Of a stretch of DNA of 23,253 nucleotides, positions 1 to 8,754 are shown piece by piece. Source of the stretch: a virus; the IMG/VR virus record IMGVR_UViG_3300010885_039203, positions 1 to 23,253 of that record; one strand, given 5' to 3'. The notes below the pieces were generated by a model. The model was not told where the DNA came from, did no database searches, and worked only from the letters and a program-made list of their open reading frames with translations. Numbering within the stretch: position 1 is the stretch's first letter; each line of letters opens with the position of its first letter. The position numbers and the translations under genes were made by a program.

Positions 1-984
1 AGTGCAATTTGGGATGCTAAACCAGCAGGCACAGTATTGATTTCTAATACTAATGCTAGTGACTCTTCTTTGTCCATCGACTACCGTAAAACTTCATCAG
101 ATGACTTAGTTAACCAAAAATTAACTAAATTCACTGGTTGCCGTGGCTCAGTAGATTTAACAGCAAACTTAGGTGAAATTCCTAAACTTAAATTTAGCTT
201 TAAAGGTAATGCTTCTGTACCTACAGCTAATCCAATTGTTACTCCAAAGTTTGGCGCACAGTTAACTAATCTTGCCCCTACAGTTCGTCAGTCTAGCATT
301 ATCGCTTTACCAGCATTACCTGCGGCTGCTTCTGTTTTAACTTCTAACCCTGCCGCGGGTACTTTTATTGCTCCAGTATGTCCAGCACTTAAGGCTACTG
401 CTGCTGGCGTCATCACAGTTGATACTACTAAATTTGCTGTAAATGACTGGGTTATTATTTCTGGTGCTACCGGCTCAAATGGTATTAAATACAACATTAC
501 TACTTATGTCTTATCAATAAATGCAACTGCCGGTACTATCTCTGTTCCTGCATTTACTGGTGCTGGTGCTGATGCTGATGGTCAGTTAATGGTTGCTAAC
601 TTAACCAAATTCAAACCTTTCTGTTTTGCTACTTTACAAGCTAATAACTTCTTTGGTTTTGACTATCAACGATATTTAACTGGTTGTGATGAAGGCTTTG
701 GTAAAGGCGGTGTTGCTACTGATGTTTCTATCTCTATCCTAGAAGATCAAGCAACTCTTACAACTGCTGGTGTTTCTACAGGTATTACCTCTTTTGACCC
801 AGAAGCTAACATTTCAAATTTCTTCTATGTAAGTATGCGTTTTGGCACTGGCGCAGGTAAATATATTACCTATGCTTGGAATAAATTGCAGCTTGCAGAT
901 ACAAAAACTGGTAAGATTGGTTCGTATTTTGCGCGTGACCTTACCTTTAGAAATACAGGCAAATCATTCCTATTTATGGAATAA
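1..984 (+). CDS. Major tail tube protein (5' end missing)
   Basis: The reading frame is open to the left edge, so the start lies outside the window; 327 residues are visible. The protein would polymerise into the non-contractile tail tube. The assignment rests on position directly before the G/GT chaperone pair and tape measure gene, on a low-complexity Ala/Thr/Gly beta-type sequence, on a strong terminator directly after the gene, and on richer use of GGT and CGT codons than in the minor tail genes, as expected for an abundant virion protein. Residues about 120-200 (around VDTTKFAVNDWVIISGATG) look like a separate small beta domain inserted between the tube-like N-terminal part and the C-terminal part (ending KSFLFME). 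The family is inferred from context and style rather than from a diagnostic motif. Confidence 0.72.
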   Translation, partial: SAIWDAKPAGTVLISNTNASDSSLSIDYRKTSSDDLVNQKLTKFTGCRGSVDLTANLGEIPKLKFSFKGNASVPTANPIVTPKFGAQLTNLAPTVRQSSIIALPALPAAASVLTSNPAAGTFIAPVCPALKATAAGVITVDTTKFAVNDWVIISGATGSNGIKYNITTYVLSINATAGTISVPAFTGAGADADGQLMVANLTKFKPFCFATLQANNFFGFDYQRYLTGCDEGFGKGGVATDVSISILEDQATLTTAGVSTGITSFDPEANISNFFYVSMRFGTGAGKYITYAWNKLQLADTKTGKIGSYFARDLTFRNTGKSFLFME

Positions 985-990
985 CAAACC

Positions 991-1016
991 GGCGGGTTAA
1001 TAGCCCGCCATTTTTT
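991..1016 (+). terminator. Rho-independent terminator after the tail tube gene
   Basis: GGCGGG (991-996) pairs with CCCGCC (1004-1009) around a 7-nt loop and is followed by a T6 run (1011-1016). It lies 7 bases after the tube stop codon and before the chaperone genes. It probably lowers transcription of the downstream minor tail genes relative to the tube gene. Confidence 0.85.
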
Positions 1017-1032
1017 ACTTAGAGGACAATCT

Positions 1033-1494
1033 ATGAAACTTTGTGTGAAGTTACAAACCCCAACTATTGAATTGAAAATTACTGCTAAAGATGCGGCGGG
1101 AGTTAAAGATTCTTTCTTAGTGGGCTTCAAAAGATATGAAATTTCTGCTACTGATGCAAAACTTAAAGAATTGCAAGCTGTAATGCAAGAAACAATTGAG
1201 GATAGTACTGAATCTGGTACTGCTAAATTAAGCTCTTTTATCAAAGGTGAAATTGCTTACTTGAAACAAATTAAACTTGACCTTGTTGATGAAAATGGTG
1301 CTACTAAAGAAATAACCGTTTTGGATACTCGTACAGTTAAGCCGAATGAAACTCTGTGGGGTACTCCTGATGAATGTTTAGCTGTCCTCCTAGACCTTTA
1401 TCTAGCGTCAGCACCCTATAGAGTTTCCCTAATATCTGCTATGCAAAAAGCTTTATTAAATAATGACTATAGCGAAGCAGAAGCAAAAAACTAG
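1033..1494 (+). CDS. Tail assembly chaperone, short form (lambda gpG-like)
   Basis: A 153-aa protein starting at ATG 1033 behind AGAGGA (1021-1026). In siphophages the gene between tube and tape measure encodes a cytoplasmic chaperone that coats the tape measure protein before the tube forms, and is made in a short (G) and a frameshifted long (GT) form. Length is close to lambda gpG (140 aa). The N-terminal half is beta-like (KLCVKLQTPTIELKITAKD) and the C-terminal part helical, ending SEAEAKN. The final two codons AAA-AAC form the slippery site with the preceding A, and the stop codon TAG follows immediately. No sequence motif is diagnostic; position, length and the frameshift support the call. 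Confidence 0.82.
   Translation: MKLCVKLQTPTIELKITAKDAAGVKDSFLVGFKRYEISATDAKLKELQAVMQETIEDSTESGTAKLSSFIKGEIAYLKQIKLDLVDENGATKEITVLDTRTVKPNETLWGTPDECLAVLLDLYLASAPYRVSLISAMQKALLNNDYSEAEAKN
1485..1491 (+). promoter_or_regulatory. Programmed -1 ribosomal frameshift site (A AAA AAC)
   Basis: The heptamer A-AAA-AAC at 1485-1491 is in the correct phase (zero-frame codons AAA 1486-1488 and AAC 1489-1491) and is one of the classic X-XXY-YYZ -1 slippery sequences. The zero-frame TAG stop begins at the very next base, and the -1 frame is open from 1491 to 1877. I see only weak downstream pairing (CTG-GT-CAG at 1501-1508; AGAA 1493-1496 with TTCT 1510-1513), so the stimulatory element is unclear. Confidence 0.85.
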
Positions 1495-1877
1495 AAGAGG
1501 CTGGTCAGTTTCTTGGAAAAATAATACTTAATGTTCGTCATGAACGAAAAGTAGCAGTAGCAAAGCAAGAAGCACAAGAATTTGCTGTTGCATTTCCAGG
1601 AATGAAACTTGAGGAAGATGTTGCAGAAGAAGAAAATGAACTTGAATACTTCTTTCTTTGGGATACTAAAGAAAAAGTATTTGATATTTACAAAATTCTT
1701 CGCAACTATCTTTCTGAGTATTATGGAATTGACTCAGCCGTACTTCTAGCACTTATTAAGGAACTGGATGTTCCAGTAACTAGAACTCTGCATGATATAC
1801 CTTTTATACATGCAGGATATTTAGATATTATTTTGCAAGAGAACTCAAATGGCAGCGACTCAAGAACTGAAAGTTAA
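1491..1877 (+). CDS. Frameshift extension of the tail assembly chaperone (lambda gpT-like part of GT)
   Basis: This -1 frame has no stop from 1491 to its TAA at 1875-1877 and adds about 128 residues (beginning LEEAGQFLGKIILNVRHERK) to the 153 residues before the slip, giving a GT fusion of about 281 aa, almost the size of lambda GT (279 aa). In lambda the T part binds soluble tail tube protein while G binds the tape measure. An internal ATG at 1602 would give a 91-aa protein, but it lacks a good ribosome binding site, and the open frame before it argues that the piece is made only by frameshifting. The sequence is acidic (EEDVAEEENELE) then helical. Its 3' end overlaps the tape measure start by 29 bases. 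Confidence 0.82.
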   Translation, partial: LEEAGQFLGKIILNVRHERKVAVAKQEAQEFAVAFPGMKLEEDVAEEENELEYFFLWDTKEKVFDIYKILRNYLSEYYGIDSAVLLALIKELDVPVTRTLHDIPFIHAGYLDIILQENSNGSDSRTES

Positions 1878-4800
1878 ACTTAATGTTGATACTGAGGGCT
1901 ATGCTGCCATTGATAAATCGTTAGATAATACGATTGAAAAGCAAAAAGAAATAGTAGACTTAAGCATTGAGCTTGTTAAGGTTAATGATAATATCAAGTT
2001 GCTTGAGGGTGAGAAGTTAGCTGCTACGGAAAAATTAACTGCTACAATCCAAAAGCTCAATGATAATGAGCGTCTAAATGCCGCGCTTGCTGAAAATGCT
2101 GCTAAAGCTGCTATACGTAGTTATAATGAACGCATTAAAGCTACTAATGAATTGTTAGATAAAGAAAAAACTATACTAGCAGTATTGCAAGATACTGCTA
2201 AAGCTTATGAGAAGATAAACTTAACCGATATAACTCCTAGAAAACCTCCTGCCCTTACTGCTGGACTTACAGACCCAAACGCAGCCCCAACTACTATTGC
2301 AGGTTCTCCTTCTGCGTATAACCCATTTAGTATGGGAACTAATTTTGAAAAATCTAAAGCTGCGGCAGAAGCGGCTATTGCTGATTATTATGAAAATCAG
2401 ACAGTATTGGCTGCAATGGCAGCTAAGAAAGAAAAAGAATTTCAGGAACTAATGGTATGGTATGCTGAACGTGCCGCAGAAGATAAAGCTAGAGCTGAAC
2501 GTGAATATGTTAAGCAATACGAACAATTATTAGAAGAACAAGAAAGAGCCTTAAAAGCATCAGAAGAAAGAAAACTTGCTATAATTAAGCAATATGAAGA
2601 AGCTGCGGCAGCAGTAGAAAATATGCGGAATCGTCAAGCTAAAGAAGCAAGTGATTATCGTGCTTTCTTAGAACAAGCAGATGCTAATAGACAGAAAATA
2701 GTTAAAGCGTCTACAGAAGCTATGTACGCTGAGTTATTCAAATCTACTTTGGATAAAGCAGATTTAATGGATGATGTGCAGAAAGCCGTTGATAAAGCTA
2801 ATTACATTGCTGAGAAAAGCCGTTTAGTTAAGGAAAAACTAGCTTCATCTGCTACTACATCTGCTGTTCCAGAAAAACAGCAAGAACATACAGAAGTTAT
2901 TGATAAGAATACTGCCGCATTACATGCTAATGCTAAAGGACTTGAAGTTGTATCTACAAGACATAAAAGCCTTGTAGGACATATTGCTGAGGTTATCAGT
3001 ATCTATGGCGTATTAAATACTACCGTTAATCTAGTCCAAGAAGCCCTGCTTAAGATTCCAAAGTCCGGTATTGAGTTCCAAGCTACACAAGCATCTGTGT
3101 ACTCTGTTTTTGGGAGTGAAGCTGGCGCAAAGGATTTGAAATACTTAGTTGACCTTGCAGATAATGCTGGACAAAATCTTAAAGCTCTTGAAACTGCTTA
3201 TAGAAGTTTTGCCCCTTCTGCTATGCTTGCTGGAGCTAGTCAAGAAGATGTTAATCAAGTCTTTAGGAATTTTACTGAAGTAGGTACAGTTCTACACCTT
3301 CCAGAAGAAAAAATCAAATCAGTTTACCTAGCGTTAGAGCAAATGTATGCTAAAACAACTGTACAGTCTGAAGAACTTAAGAAACAATTAGGTAACGTAC
3401 TCCCAGGCGCAGTAGAAATTGGCGCTAAGGCTATGGAAAAAACTCCACAAGCCTTTATGAAAGCTATGGCTAATAATGAAATTATAGCTAAAGAGTTTGT
3501 ACCTAAGTTTGCTACATTATATAGAAAAATCTTTGGCGGTGAAAATGATGAAGTATTTAATTCTACTAGAGATAAACTATTCTCTAACTTAAACCGAATT
3601 GTTAATCAGTATGAATTATTCTCAAGGGAATTATTTAATACTACTGAAGATACAATGAATAGTGTTGTTAGAGTAGCTGGCGATTTATTAAAAACCTTAG
3701 CTAATAATGCTAGGGCTGCTACACAAGTAGTTGCTGCATTTGGGTTATTAGCTGGAACCGCTACCATAGGCGGTATAGCTAAACTATCTACTGAACTTGT
3801 AGCTGTTAAAGACCATACTGGAGCAATTACAGAAGAAATAACTAAAGGCGAGCTTTGGTTACGAAAATTTGGTTCTACTGGGAGAGCCATATTTAATCCA
3901 TTAACTATAGCAGTAGGCGCTACAGCAGCAGCCTTTGCAGGACTTATTACTTCTGTTGAAAATTCTGATTTTGCCTATGGAAAATTTACAGGTACTTCTG
4001 ATAAAGTAGTTGCAAAATTGCAGGAAGTATATCTTGCACAAGGAGAAGGTGCAGATGAAGCTGGCAGAAAACTTCAAGAACTTGCAAAACTACAAGATAA
4101 ATCAAATAGTTTATATATTGAGTATGGAGAACAGCAAGTCAGAGTAACTACTATATTACAAGTAATGTGGGATAGAGTTGCTACTACTGTTAAAGATACA
4201 TGGGCAACAATTAAAAATACACTAATTAGTTTTGATGATTGGTTTACAAACACTTTTAATTTTTCTATATCTAAAACTTTAGAAGATTTAAATAATAAAA
4301 TTAAACAATTAGGGGTTGAGTATCAGAAAGGATTGGGCGGAATAATTTACGCAGTATCTAATATGCACATTAACTTAGATGATAATAATGCAAATAAAGA
4401 TTTAAGCGTACAAAAACGTATTACTAGAGGCTTAAAAGCTATAAAAGAAGCTTTTGCTAAAGGTATTGCAGATTATGAAGAATATGGTCGTACTTTGGAC
4501 GAAAAAGCCACTAAAGAAGGTAGTTCTCCTGGAAGTAGAACAGCACTATCCGTATTAGAAGAAGCTGCTAAAAGAGAAAAAGAAATAGCACAGCAAAAAT
4601 TAAAAACTATGCTTGATGTGCCAAATCAGGATTTTGGAAATAACCTTGAAAATAACGTTGAAAAAACTAAAAAGCAGTATAATGATATGTACAAAGCCCT
4701 TGCAAGGGATAGTGAAAATTATTCTGAAACTGTAAAAGCTAGTTTAGTAGAAGTTGCAGATAGTTATGCTAGAAACCTAACAAGTATCAAAGGTTACTTT

Positions 4801-6180
4801 GAAAGTAAACTTACTTTAGAAAAAGAAGATTTAAACCATCAAATTGAAAATGCTAGAAAAGCTTTAGAGATTGCACAGACTAGCGGCGATGAAGGTAAGA
4901 TTGAGCAGTATAAAGATAACATAGAGAAGCTACAAAACAAATTAAATACATTACAGGCAAGTGTTACTAAAGAAGAAACAGCAGCACTTACAGCATATGA
5001 AACTAAACTTAAAGAAGTAGAAGCTACATACTTGGAGTTTATTGGTAAAACTGCTGAAGCTTCTTCTATACGTTTTGATGCTCAAAATGCTGCACTTATG
5101 CAACGGCTTAAAACAGAGTCAGAAGCTACTAATACTAATACAGAAGCTGAAAGAGAAAAAGCTGCTTCTGCTTTAAAGTGGATGCAAATAAGTAAAGCTA
5201 ATAGTATTTTAGTTGGGCAAGTAAAAGAGATTGATGAGCAACGTACTAAAATCAATGATGAATATAATGCAAGTATTAACAAAACAAATATACTTGTACA
5301 GACTGGAGCTATTGGGCAGTATACTGCTTGGGTTCAACAAACTGAGTTTAATGATAAACGTATAGCGCAACTTGAAAAATTAATAGAGAAAGAACAAGAA
5401 CAAATTGATCTTGCAAAACAGTCTGGAGCAGTAGACCCTAAAGAAATAGATAAGCTTAAGAAACTTAGAGATGAACTTGATAATTTCAAACTTACTTCTG
5501 ATGTAGTAGCTACACATTTTGAAGAGGTATTTACCCGCTCTTTTTCAGAGGCTTTTACAGGATTTGCTACAGGTACTAAAACTGCTAAAGAAGCTTTCAC
5601 CAGCTTAGTAAGTTCTATGATTGGAGAATTGCAGAAACTAATTGCACAAGAAGCAGCTAGCCAATTATTGAAAGGAATGATTAAACCGGCCATTGGTAGT
5701 TTTTCTGGAGATACTGGTTTATTAGGAAGTTTAGGAAGTTTATTTGGAAGTAGTGCTAGTGCAGGTAGTGCTGGAGGTCTTGGAAGCTTTCTATCTAGTG
5801 CAGGTTCGTTTATCGGATTAGCTAATGGTGGAGTAATGCAGGGTAATGGTATTTCTGCACATTCTGGTACTATAGTAGATAAACCTACAGTATTCCCATT
5901 TGCTAAAGGTATTGGGTTAATGGGAGAAGCTGGCGCAGAAGCTATCTTACCATTGCAACGTAATAAAGCTGGAAAGCTTGGTGTTAGTGTAGAAAATAGT
6001 GGACAACAGGCCGGAAATGTGTATAATGTTAGCATAACTGTGCAAAGTAATGGTAAAGAGCAACCTTCCGATTTGGGTGCAAAAATCGGAGAAGCCTTTA
6101 TAAGAACAATAGCAAAAGATGAGATTGCTAATGCAGCTCGCCCTGGAAATATCCTAAATAAAACTACTAATTTCGGTTAA
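1849..6180 (+). CDS. Tape measure protein (lambda gpH-like)
   Basis: At 1443 aa this is the longest product in the window and lies directly after the G/GT chaperone genes. Residues 2-360 are charged, Ala/Glu/Lys-rich and predicted coiled coil. Residues about 380-565 look like the conserved phage tape-measure domain (IPKSGIEFQATQASVYSVFG, then KKQLGNVLPGAVEIGAKAM). Hydrophobic Gly/Ala segments at about 626-647 and 681-700 could insert into the host membrane during DNA entry. A second long helical region runs to about residue 1240, followed by a Gly/Ser-rich stretch. Near the C terminus, GLMGEAGAEAILPL (about 1355-1369) is the signature end of lambda-type tape measures. At the usual 0.15 nm per residue the tail would be roughly 200 nm long (inference). 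Start ATG 1849 follows a modest AAGAGA. Confidence 0.95.
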   Translation: MAATQELKVKLNVDTEGYAAIDKSLDNTIEKQKEIVDLSIELVKVNDNIKLLEGEKLAATEKLTATIQKLNDNERLNAALAENAAKAAIRSYNERIKATNELLDKEKTILAVLQDTAKAYEKINLTDITPRKPPALTAGLTDPNAAPTTIAGSPSAYNPFSMGTNFEKSKAAAEAAIADYYENQTVLAAMAAKKEKEFQELMVWYAERAAEDKARAEREYVKQYEQLLEEQERALKASEERKLAIIKQYEEAAAAVENMRNRQAKEASDYRAFLEQADANRQKIVKASTEAMYAELFKSTLDKADLMDDVQKAVDKANYIAEKSRLVKEKLASSATTSAVPEKQQEHTEVIDKNTAALHANAKGLEVVSTRHKSLVGHIAEVISIYGVLNTTVNLVQEALLKIPKSGIEFQATQASVYSVFGSEAGAKDLKYLVDLADNAGQNLKALETAYRSFAPSAMLAGASQEDVNQVFRNFTEVGTVLHLPEEKIKSVYLALEQMYAKTTVQSEELKKQLGNVLPGAVEIGAKAMEKTPQAFMKAMANNEIIAKEFVPKFATLYRKIFGGENDEVFNSTRDKLFSNLNRIVNQYELFSRELFNTTEDTMNSVVRVAGDLLKTLANNARAATQVVAAFGLLAGTATIGGIAKLSTELVAVKDHTGAITEEITKGELWLRKFGSTGRAIFNPLTIAVGATAAAFAGLITSVENSDFAYGKFTGTSDKVVAKLQEVYLAQGEGADEAGRKLQELAKLQDKSNSLYIEYGEQQVRVTTILQVMWDRVATTVKDTWATIKNTLISFDDWFTNTFNFSISKTLEDLNNKIKQLGVEYQKGLGGIIYAVSNMHINLDDNNANKDLSVQKRITRGLKAIKEAFAKGIADYEEYGRTLDEKATKEGSSPGSRTALSVLEEAAKREKEIAQQKLKTMLDVPNQDFGNNLENNVEKTKKQYNDMYKALARDSENYSETVKASLVEVADSYARNLTSIKGYFESKLTLEKEDLNHQIENARKALEIAQTSGDEGKIEQYKDNIEKLQNKLNTLQASVTKEETAALTAYETKLKEVEATYLEFIGKTAEASSIRFDAQNAALMQRLKTESEATNTNTEAEREKAASALKWMQISKANSILVGQVKEIDEQRTKINDEYNASINKTNILVQTGAIGQYTAWVQQTEFNDKRIAQLEKLIEKEQEQIDLAKQSGAVDPKEIDKLKKLRDELDNFKLTSDVVATHFEEVFTRSFSEAFTGFATGTKTAKEAFTSLVSSMIGELQKLIAQEAASQLLKGMIKPAIGSFSGDTGLLGSLGSLFGSSASAGSAGGLGSFLSSAGSFIGLANGGVMQGNGISAHSGTIVDKPTVFPFAKGIGLMGEAGAEAILPLQRNKAGKLGVSVENSGQQAGNVYNVSITVQSNGKEQPSDLGAKIGEAFIRTIAKDEIANAARPGNILNKTTNFG

Positions 6181-6182
6181 TT

Positions 6183-6542
6183 ATGATTATTGCATTACCA
6201 GTACCGGCTAAAGTAAGTTACGATAGTGGCAAAAAGGTATCTTTTAGAGATATTTCTGCCCAACTAGGTGATGGATATGTACAAGTAGCACAGCAAGGCA
6301 TCAATTCTAGGTATGATACATGGAATGTAACTTGGGGAGCTTTAACACTTACCGAAAAAAATACTGTAGTTGGGGTATTAGATACAGTAGGTAGTTGGAG
6401 TATGCTTTCATGGAAACCTTGCTTTGAAACTGTAACGAAAAACTTTCGTATGTCTAAAGAGGGTTATACTCTACAACCTCTAGGTAAAAGTGGTTTATAT
6501 ACCATTTCCTGCCAACTAATACAGGCATACGATTATGCCTAG
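6183..6542 (+). CDS. Minor tail protein M (distal tail protein)
   Basis: A 119-aa protein that resembles the phage minor tail protein M family: a short beta-rich protein with a conserved core around VSFRDISAQLGDGYVQVA and TWNVTWGALT, followed by GSWSMLSWKP. In lambda, gpM joins the end of the tube to the tail tip (the position of the Dit protein in other siphophages). It starts two bases after the tape measure stop and overlaps the next gene by 8 bases. The length matches lambda gpM (109 aa), and the M-L-K-I-J order is intact. Confidence 0.9.
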   Translation: MIIALPVPAKVSYDSGKKVSFRDISAQLGDGYVQVAQQGINSRYDTWNVTWGALTLTEKNTVVGVLDTVGSWSMLSWKPCFETVTKNFRMSKEGYTLQPLGKSGLYTISCQLIQAYDYA

Positions 6543-7053
6543 TATAAATGATGTAATCTATAAAAGTCAATTACCCAAGTATGTAGAACTTTTTGATATA
6601 GACTGTACTAAGATTCCTAATATAAATGCAGTTTTTAGATTAACGTCTAATTTTATTGACGATAATACGCTTGTACAATTTAATGGACAGCAGTATAGTA
6701 CATTTCCTATAGCTATTTCAGGTATATCCCAAAAAAGTGACGGCGCTTATCCAAGACCAATCTTAAGCATTTCTAATATAAATGGCGATATAGGCAGATT
6801 TGTACTTGAACATGAAGATATTATTGGGGCAAAAGTATTTTACTATAGAACTTTTGAGATATACTTAAGAAGTAATTCTTCTGTCTGTGCGCCACCGTTT
6901 ACATTTTTTGTTGGTAGAAAAACTGCACATACTAAAACTACTATCAATTGGGAGTTACGCCATACATTAGATAGAGAGCGTACTTTTCTTCCTGCTAGAC
7001 AGATGTTAAAAAAAGATTTTCCAGGTTTAGGGGATTATAGGCATATCGGATGA
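6535..7053 (+). CDS. Minor tail protein L, short form lacking the Fe-S domain
   Basis: The 172-aa product matches the phage minor tail protein L family in its N-terminal beta domain (KYVELFDIDCTKI, then PRPILSISNINGDIG, which corresponds to the conserved PRP-L-V-N segment). Lambda gpL is 232 aa and carries a C-terminal domain with four cysteines that bind an iron-sulfur cluster. Here the protein stops at LGDYRHIG and has only Cys24 and a Cys near 117, so the whole metal-binding domain is missing. The ATG lies inside gene M (8-base overlap), and the stop overlaps the next ATG (ATGA), so translation is probably coupled. I see no frameshifted remainder of the domain: the next frame is the well-formed K gene. 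Confidence 0.88.
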   Translation: MPSINDVIYKSQLPKYVELFDIDCTKIPNINAVFRLTSNFIDDNTLVQFNGQQYSTFPIAISGISQKSDGAYPRPILSISNINGDIGRFVLEHEDIIGAKVFYYRTFEIYLRSNSSVCAPPFTFFVGRKTAHTKTTINWELRHTLDRERTFLPARQMLKKDFPGLGDYRHIG

Positions 7054-7769
7054 TTACATTAAACTATAAACAAGAACAAGCTATTAAAGAACATGCGCTT
7101 AATTGTTATCCTGAAGAAATGTGCGGTATTATAGTTAAAGATGAGTTTATACCTTTAAAAAATAATTCTGAAGAACCTTTACATTCTTTTAAAATTTCCC
7201 CTAAAGATATTTCCGAATACGCTGGAGATATTACTGCGATAGTACATAGTCATTGTCGGGATAAGAATATCCCAGAAGTTTTTGATACACGTACTCCAAC
7301 TGTAGCAGATGTGAAAGGACAAAAACTAACTAATGTACCTTGGTTGATTGTTGCTACAGAAGGTATTGAAGTTACCCCACCTATAGAAATTCCTAGAGAA
7401 CCAAGCGCAGAATTATTCGGCAGACCTTTTATCTGGATTGTTAGTGATTGCTACAATCTAGTATATGATTATTATAAATTCTACCTTAATATAGAATTAA
7501 AAGGACATTTGCAAGAAGTAGATTACGTGGATTTCTTAAAAGTAGATGGTTTTCTTGACCAATATTTAGAAGAGTATTCTTTTAAAGAAATTCCATTACA
7601 TGAAATAGCTAATGGTGATTTAATTGTATTAAATATGGGTAGAAAGGCAAGAAATCATCTAGGTATTTTTCATGATAATACGATAATACACCAAGGCATA
7701 GTTTCTTGCCAAGAACCCTTTGATTATTACATAGGAAGAATTGCAAAGGTACTGCATTATGTTGGTTAA
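7050..7769 (+). CDS. Tail assembly protein K: JAMM metalloprotease plus NlpC/P60 hydrolase
   Basis: A 239-aa two-domain enzyme at the position of lambda gpK. Residues 1-105 are a JAMM/MPN domain: Glu22-Glu23 in YPEEMCGII, HSH at 66-68, and Thr84-xx-Asp87 completing the zinc site. Residues about 125-239 are an NlpC/P60 cysteine peptidase domain with catalytic Cys134 in SDCYNLVYDYY and His203 in ARNHLGIFHD. In the family the second domain acts on peptidoglycan peptides or in tip maturation. The spacing between HSH and the Asp (19 residues) is longer than the usual JAMM spacing, and Thr replaces the common Ser. The start overlaps gene L by 4 bases (ATGA) and the end overlaps gene I by 11. Confidence 0.92.
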   Translation: MITLNYKQEQAIKEHALNCYPEEMCGIIVKDEFIPLKNNSEEPLHSFKISPKDISEYAGDITAIVHSHCRDKNIPEVFDTRTPTVADVKGQKLTNVPWLIVATEGIEVTPPIEIPREPSAELFGRPFIWIVSDCYNLVYDYYKFYLNIELKGHLQEVDYVDFLKVDGFLDQYLEEYSFKEIPLHEIANGDLIVLNMGRKARNHLGIFHDNTIIHQGIVSCQEPFDYYIGRIAKVLHYVG

Positions 7770-8754
7770 TTTATTCATTGACGCTAATACGGTAGAAAGT
7801 TTTGATACTCCTTTTAATAATGTAAGGCAGATTCTTAATTATATAAAAAATACTTATGATAAGAAAATATCTGATCTTATTATAGAAAATGAGTATAAAT
7901 ATATTGTAATATCAAAGCAAGAAGATAAGCCCCCAATTCAATTGTACGAAGAAACTTTATTTGCTTCTTTAGATGAATATGATATTCTTTTACTATATCC
8001 TGAAGTTAAAGGCGAAGAGCCTATTAGTATGACTGCTATATGGGCTAGTGTAATGACAGGGCTTACTTCTGTTGGAGTAGGCGCAGCTACGGCAGCTTTT
8101 TTAGCAGAAGCGGCTGTATTTTTAGTACAAATTGGCATTGGACTTGCATTAAATGCAGTTATGAATTTGCTTTCCCCAACTCCTGAATTTACTTCTGACC
8201 CTGCACAAGCCCAAAAGAAAAGTAACTTATTCAATAGTAGTCCTATGATACGGGAGCAAGGTGGTAGTGTACCTTTAATTTTTGGTGATTGTTTCTGTGG
8301 AGGTGTACTTATTTCGTCTGGAGTAACTACGGATGAAAACGTAGGTAATACTACTAGCGCAGTAACTACACCTACTTTTTCTGGAGCTATTTCTCCTATT
8401 GATTTAACATTTGTAGATAGTGTCGAATTAGTAAATTTAGAAGGTAAGTATATTGATATAACTATCCGATGGAATTATTCACCACCTACAAGTGGGATAG
8501 CTTCTGATGGATTAGCTATATTTACAATTGATGGAAATACCGACTATCTATATAGCCCAATAGATTTAGCAAATTCAGCTTCACTAAATGAAGTTGATGT
8601 TACAACTGTTACTCCAAATTCTTATACTGTGAGTGCTTCCTATTATTCTAAGATACGCTTTGGTATTGCAGAATACCGTATAATAAATGACCAAAAATAT
8701 TACGGAACTATAGTACAACCGCAAACTTGGATATATAATTGGGAAGGTAGTTAA
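7759..8754 (+). CDS. Tail assembly protein I with an extra C-terminal domain
   Basis: I start this gene at ATG 7759, which has AAAGG at 7745-7749; a TTG 18 bases upstream is less likely. The 331-aa product has the lambda gpI layout: an N-terminal ubiquitin-like beta-grasp domain (residues 1-85), a Gly/Ala-rich hydrophobic segment at about 91-140 that could form one or two membrane helices, and the conserved IREQGGSVPLIFGDCFCGG segment near 164-182. Lambda gpI is 223 aa; here about 130 residues are added after residue 200, with a beta-sandwich look (YIDITIRWNY, then IRFGIAEYRI). The gene overlaps K by 11 bases, and its TAA shares a base with the ATG of J (TAATG). Confidence 0.87.
   Translation: MLVNLFIDANTVESFDTPFNNVRQILNYIKNTYDKKISDLIIENEYKYIVISKQEDKPPIQLYEETLFASLDEYDILLLYPEVKGEEPISMTAIWASVMTGLTSVGVGAATAAFLAEAAVFLVQIGIGLALNAVMNLLSPTPEFTSDPAQAQKKSNLFNSSPMIREQGGSVPLIFGDCFCGGVLISSGVTTDENVGNTTSAVTTPTFSGAISPIDLTFVDSVELVNLEGKYIDITIRWNYSPPTSGIASDGLAIFTIDGNTDYLYSPIDLANSASLNEVDVTTVTPNSYTVSASYYSKIRFGIAEYRIINDQKYYGTIVQPQTWIYNWEGS

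Noticed and set aside
1602-1877. Stand-alone 91-aa gene between the chaperone and the tape measure
   Set aside because: The same frame is open back to the slippery site at 1485-1491 and the ATG lacks a ribosome binding site, so it is better explained as the frameshifted T part.
5334-6035. Long minus-strand open frame (233 codons) opposite the tape measure gene
   Set aside because: It is a shadow of the tape measure coding sequence: low-complexity Ser/Pro/Leu-rich translation with no ribosome binding site.
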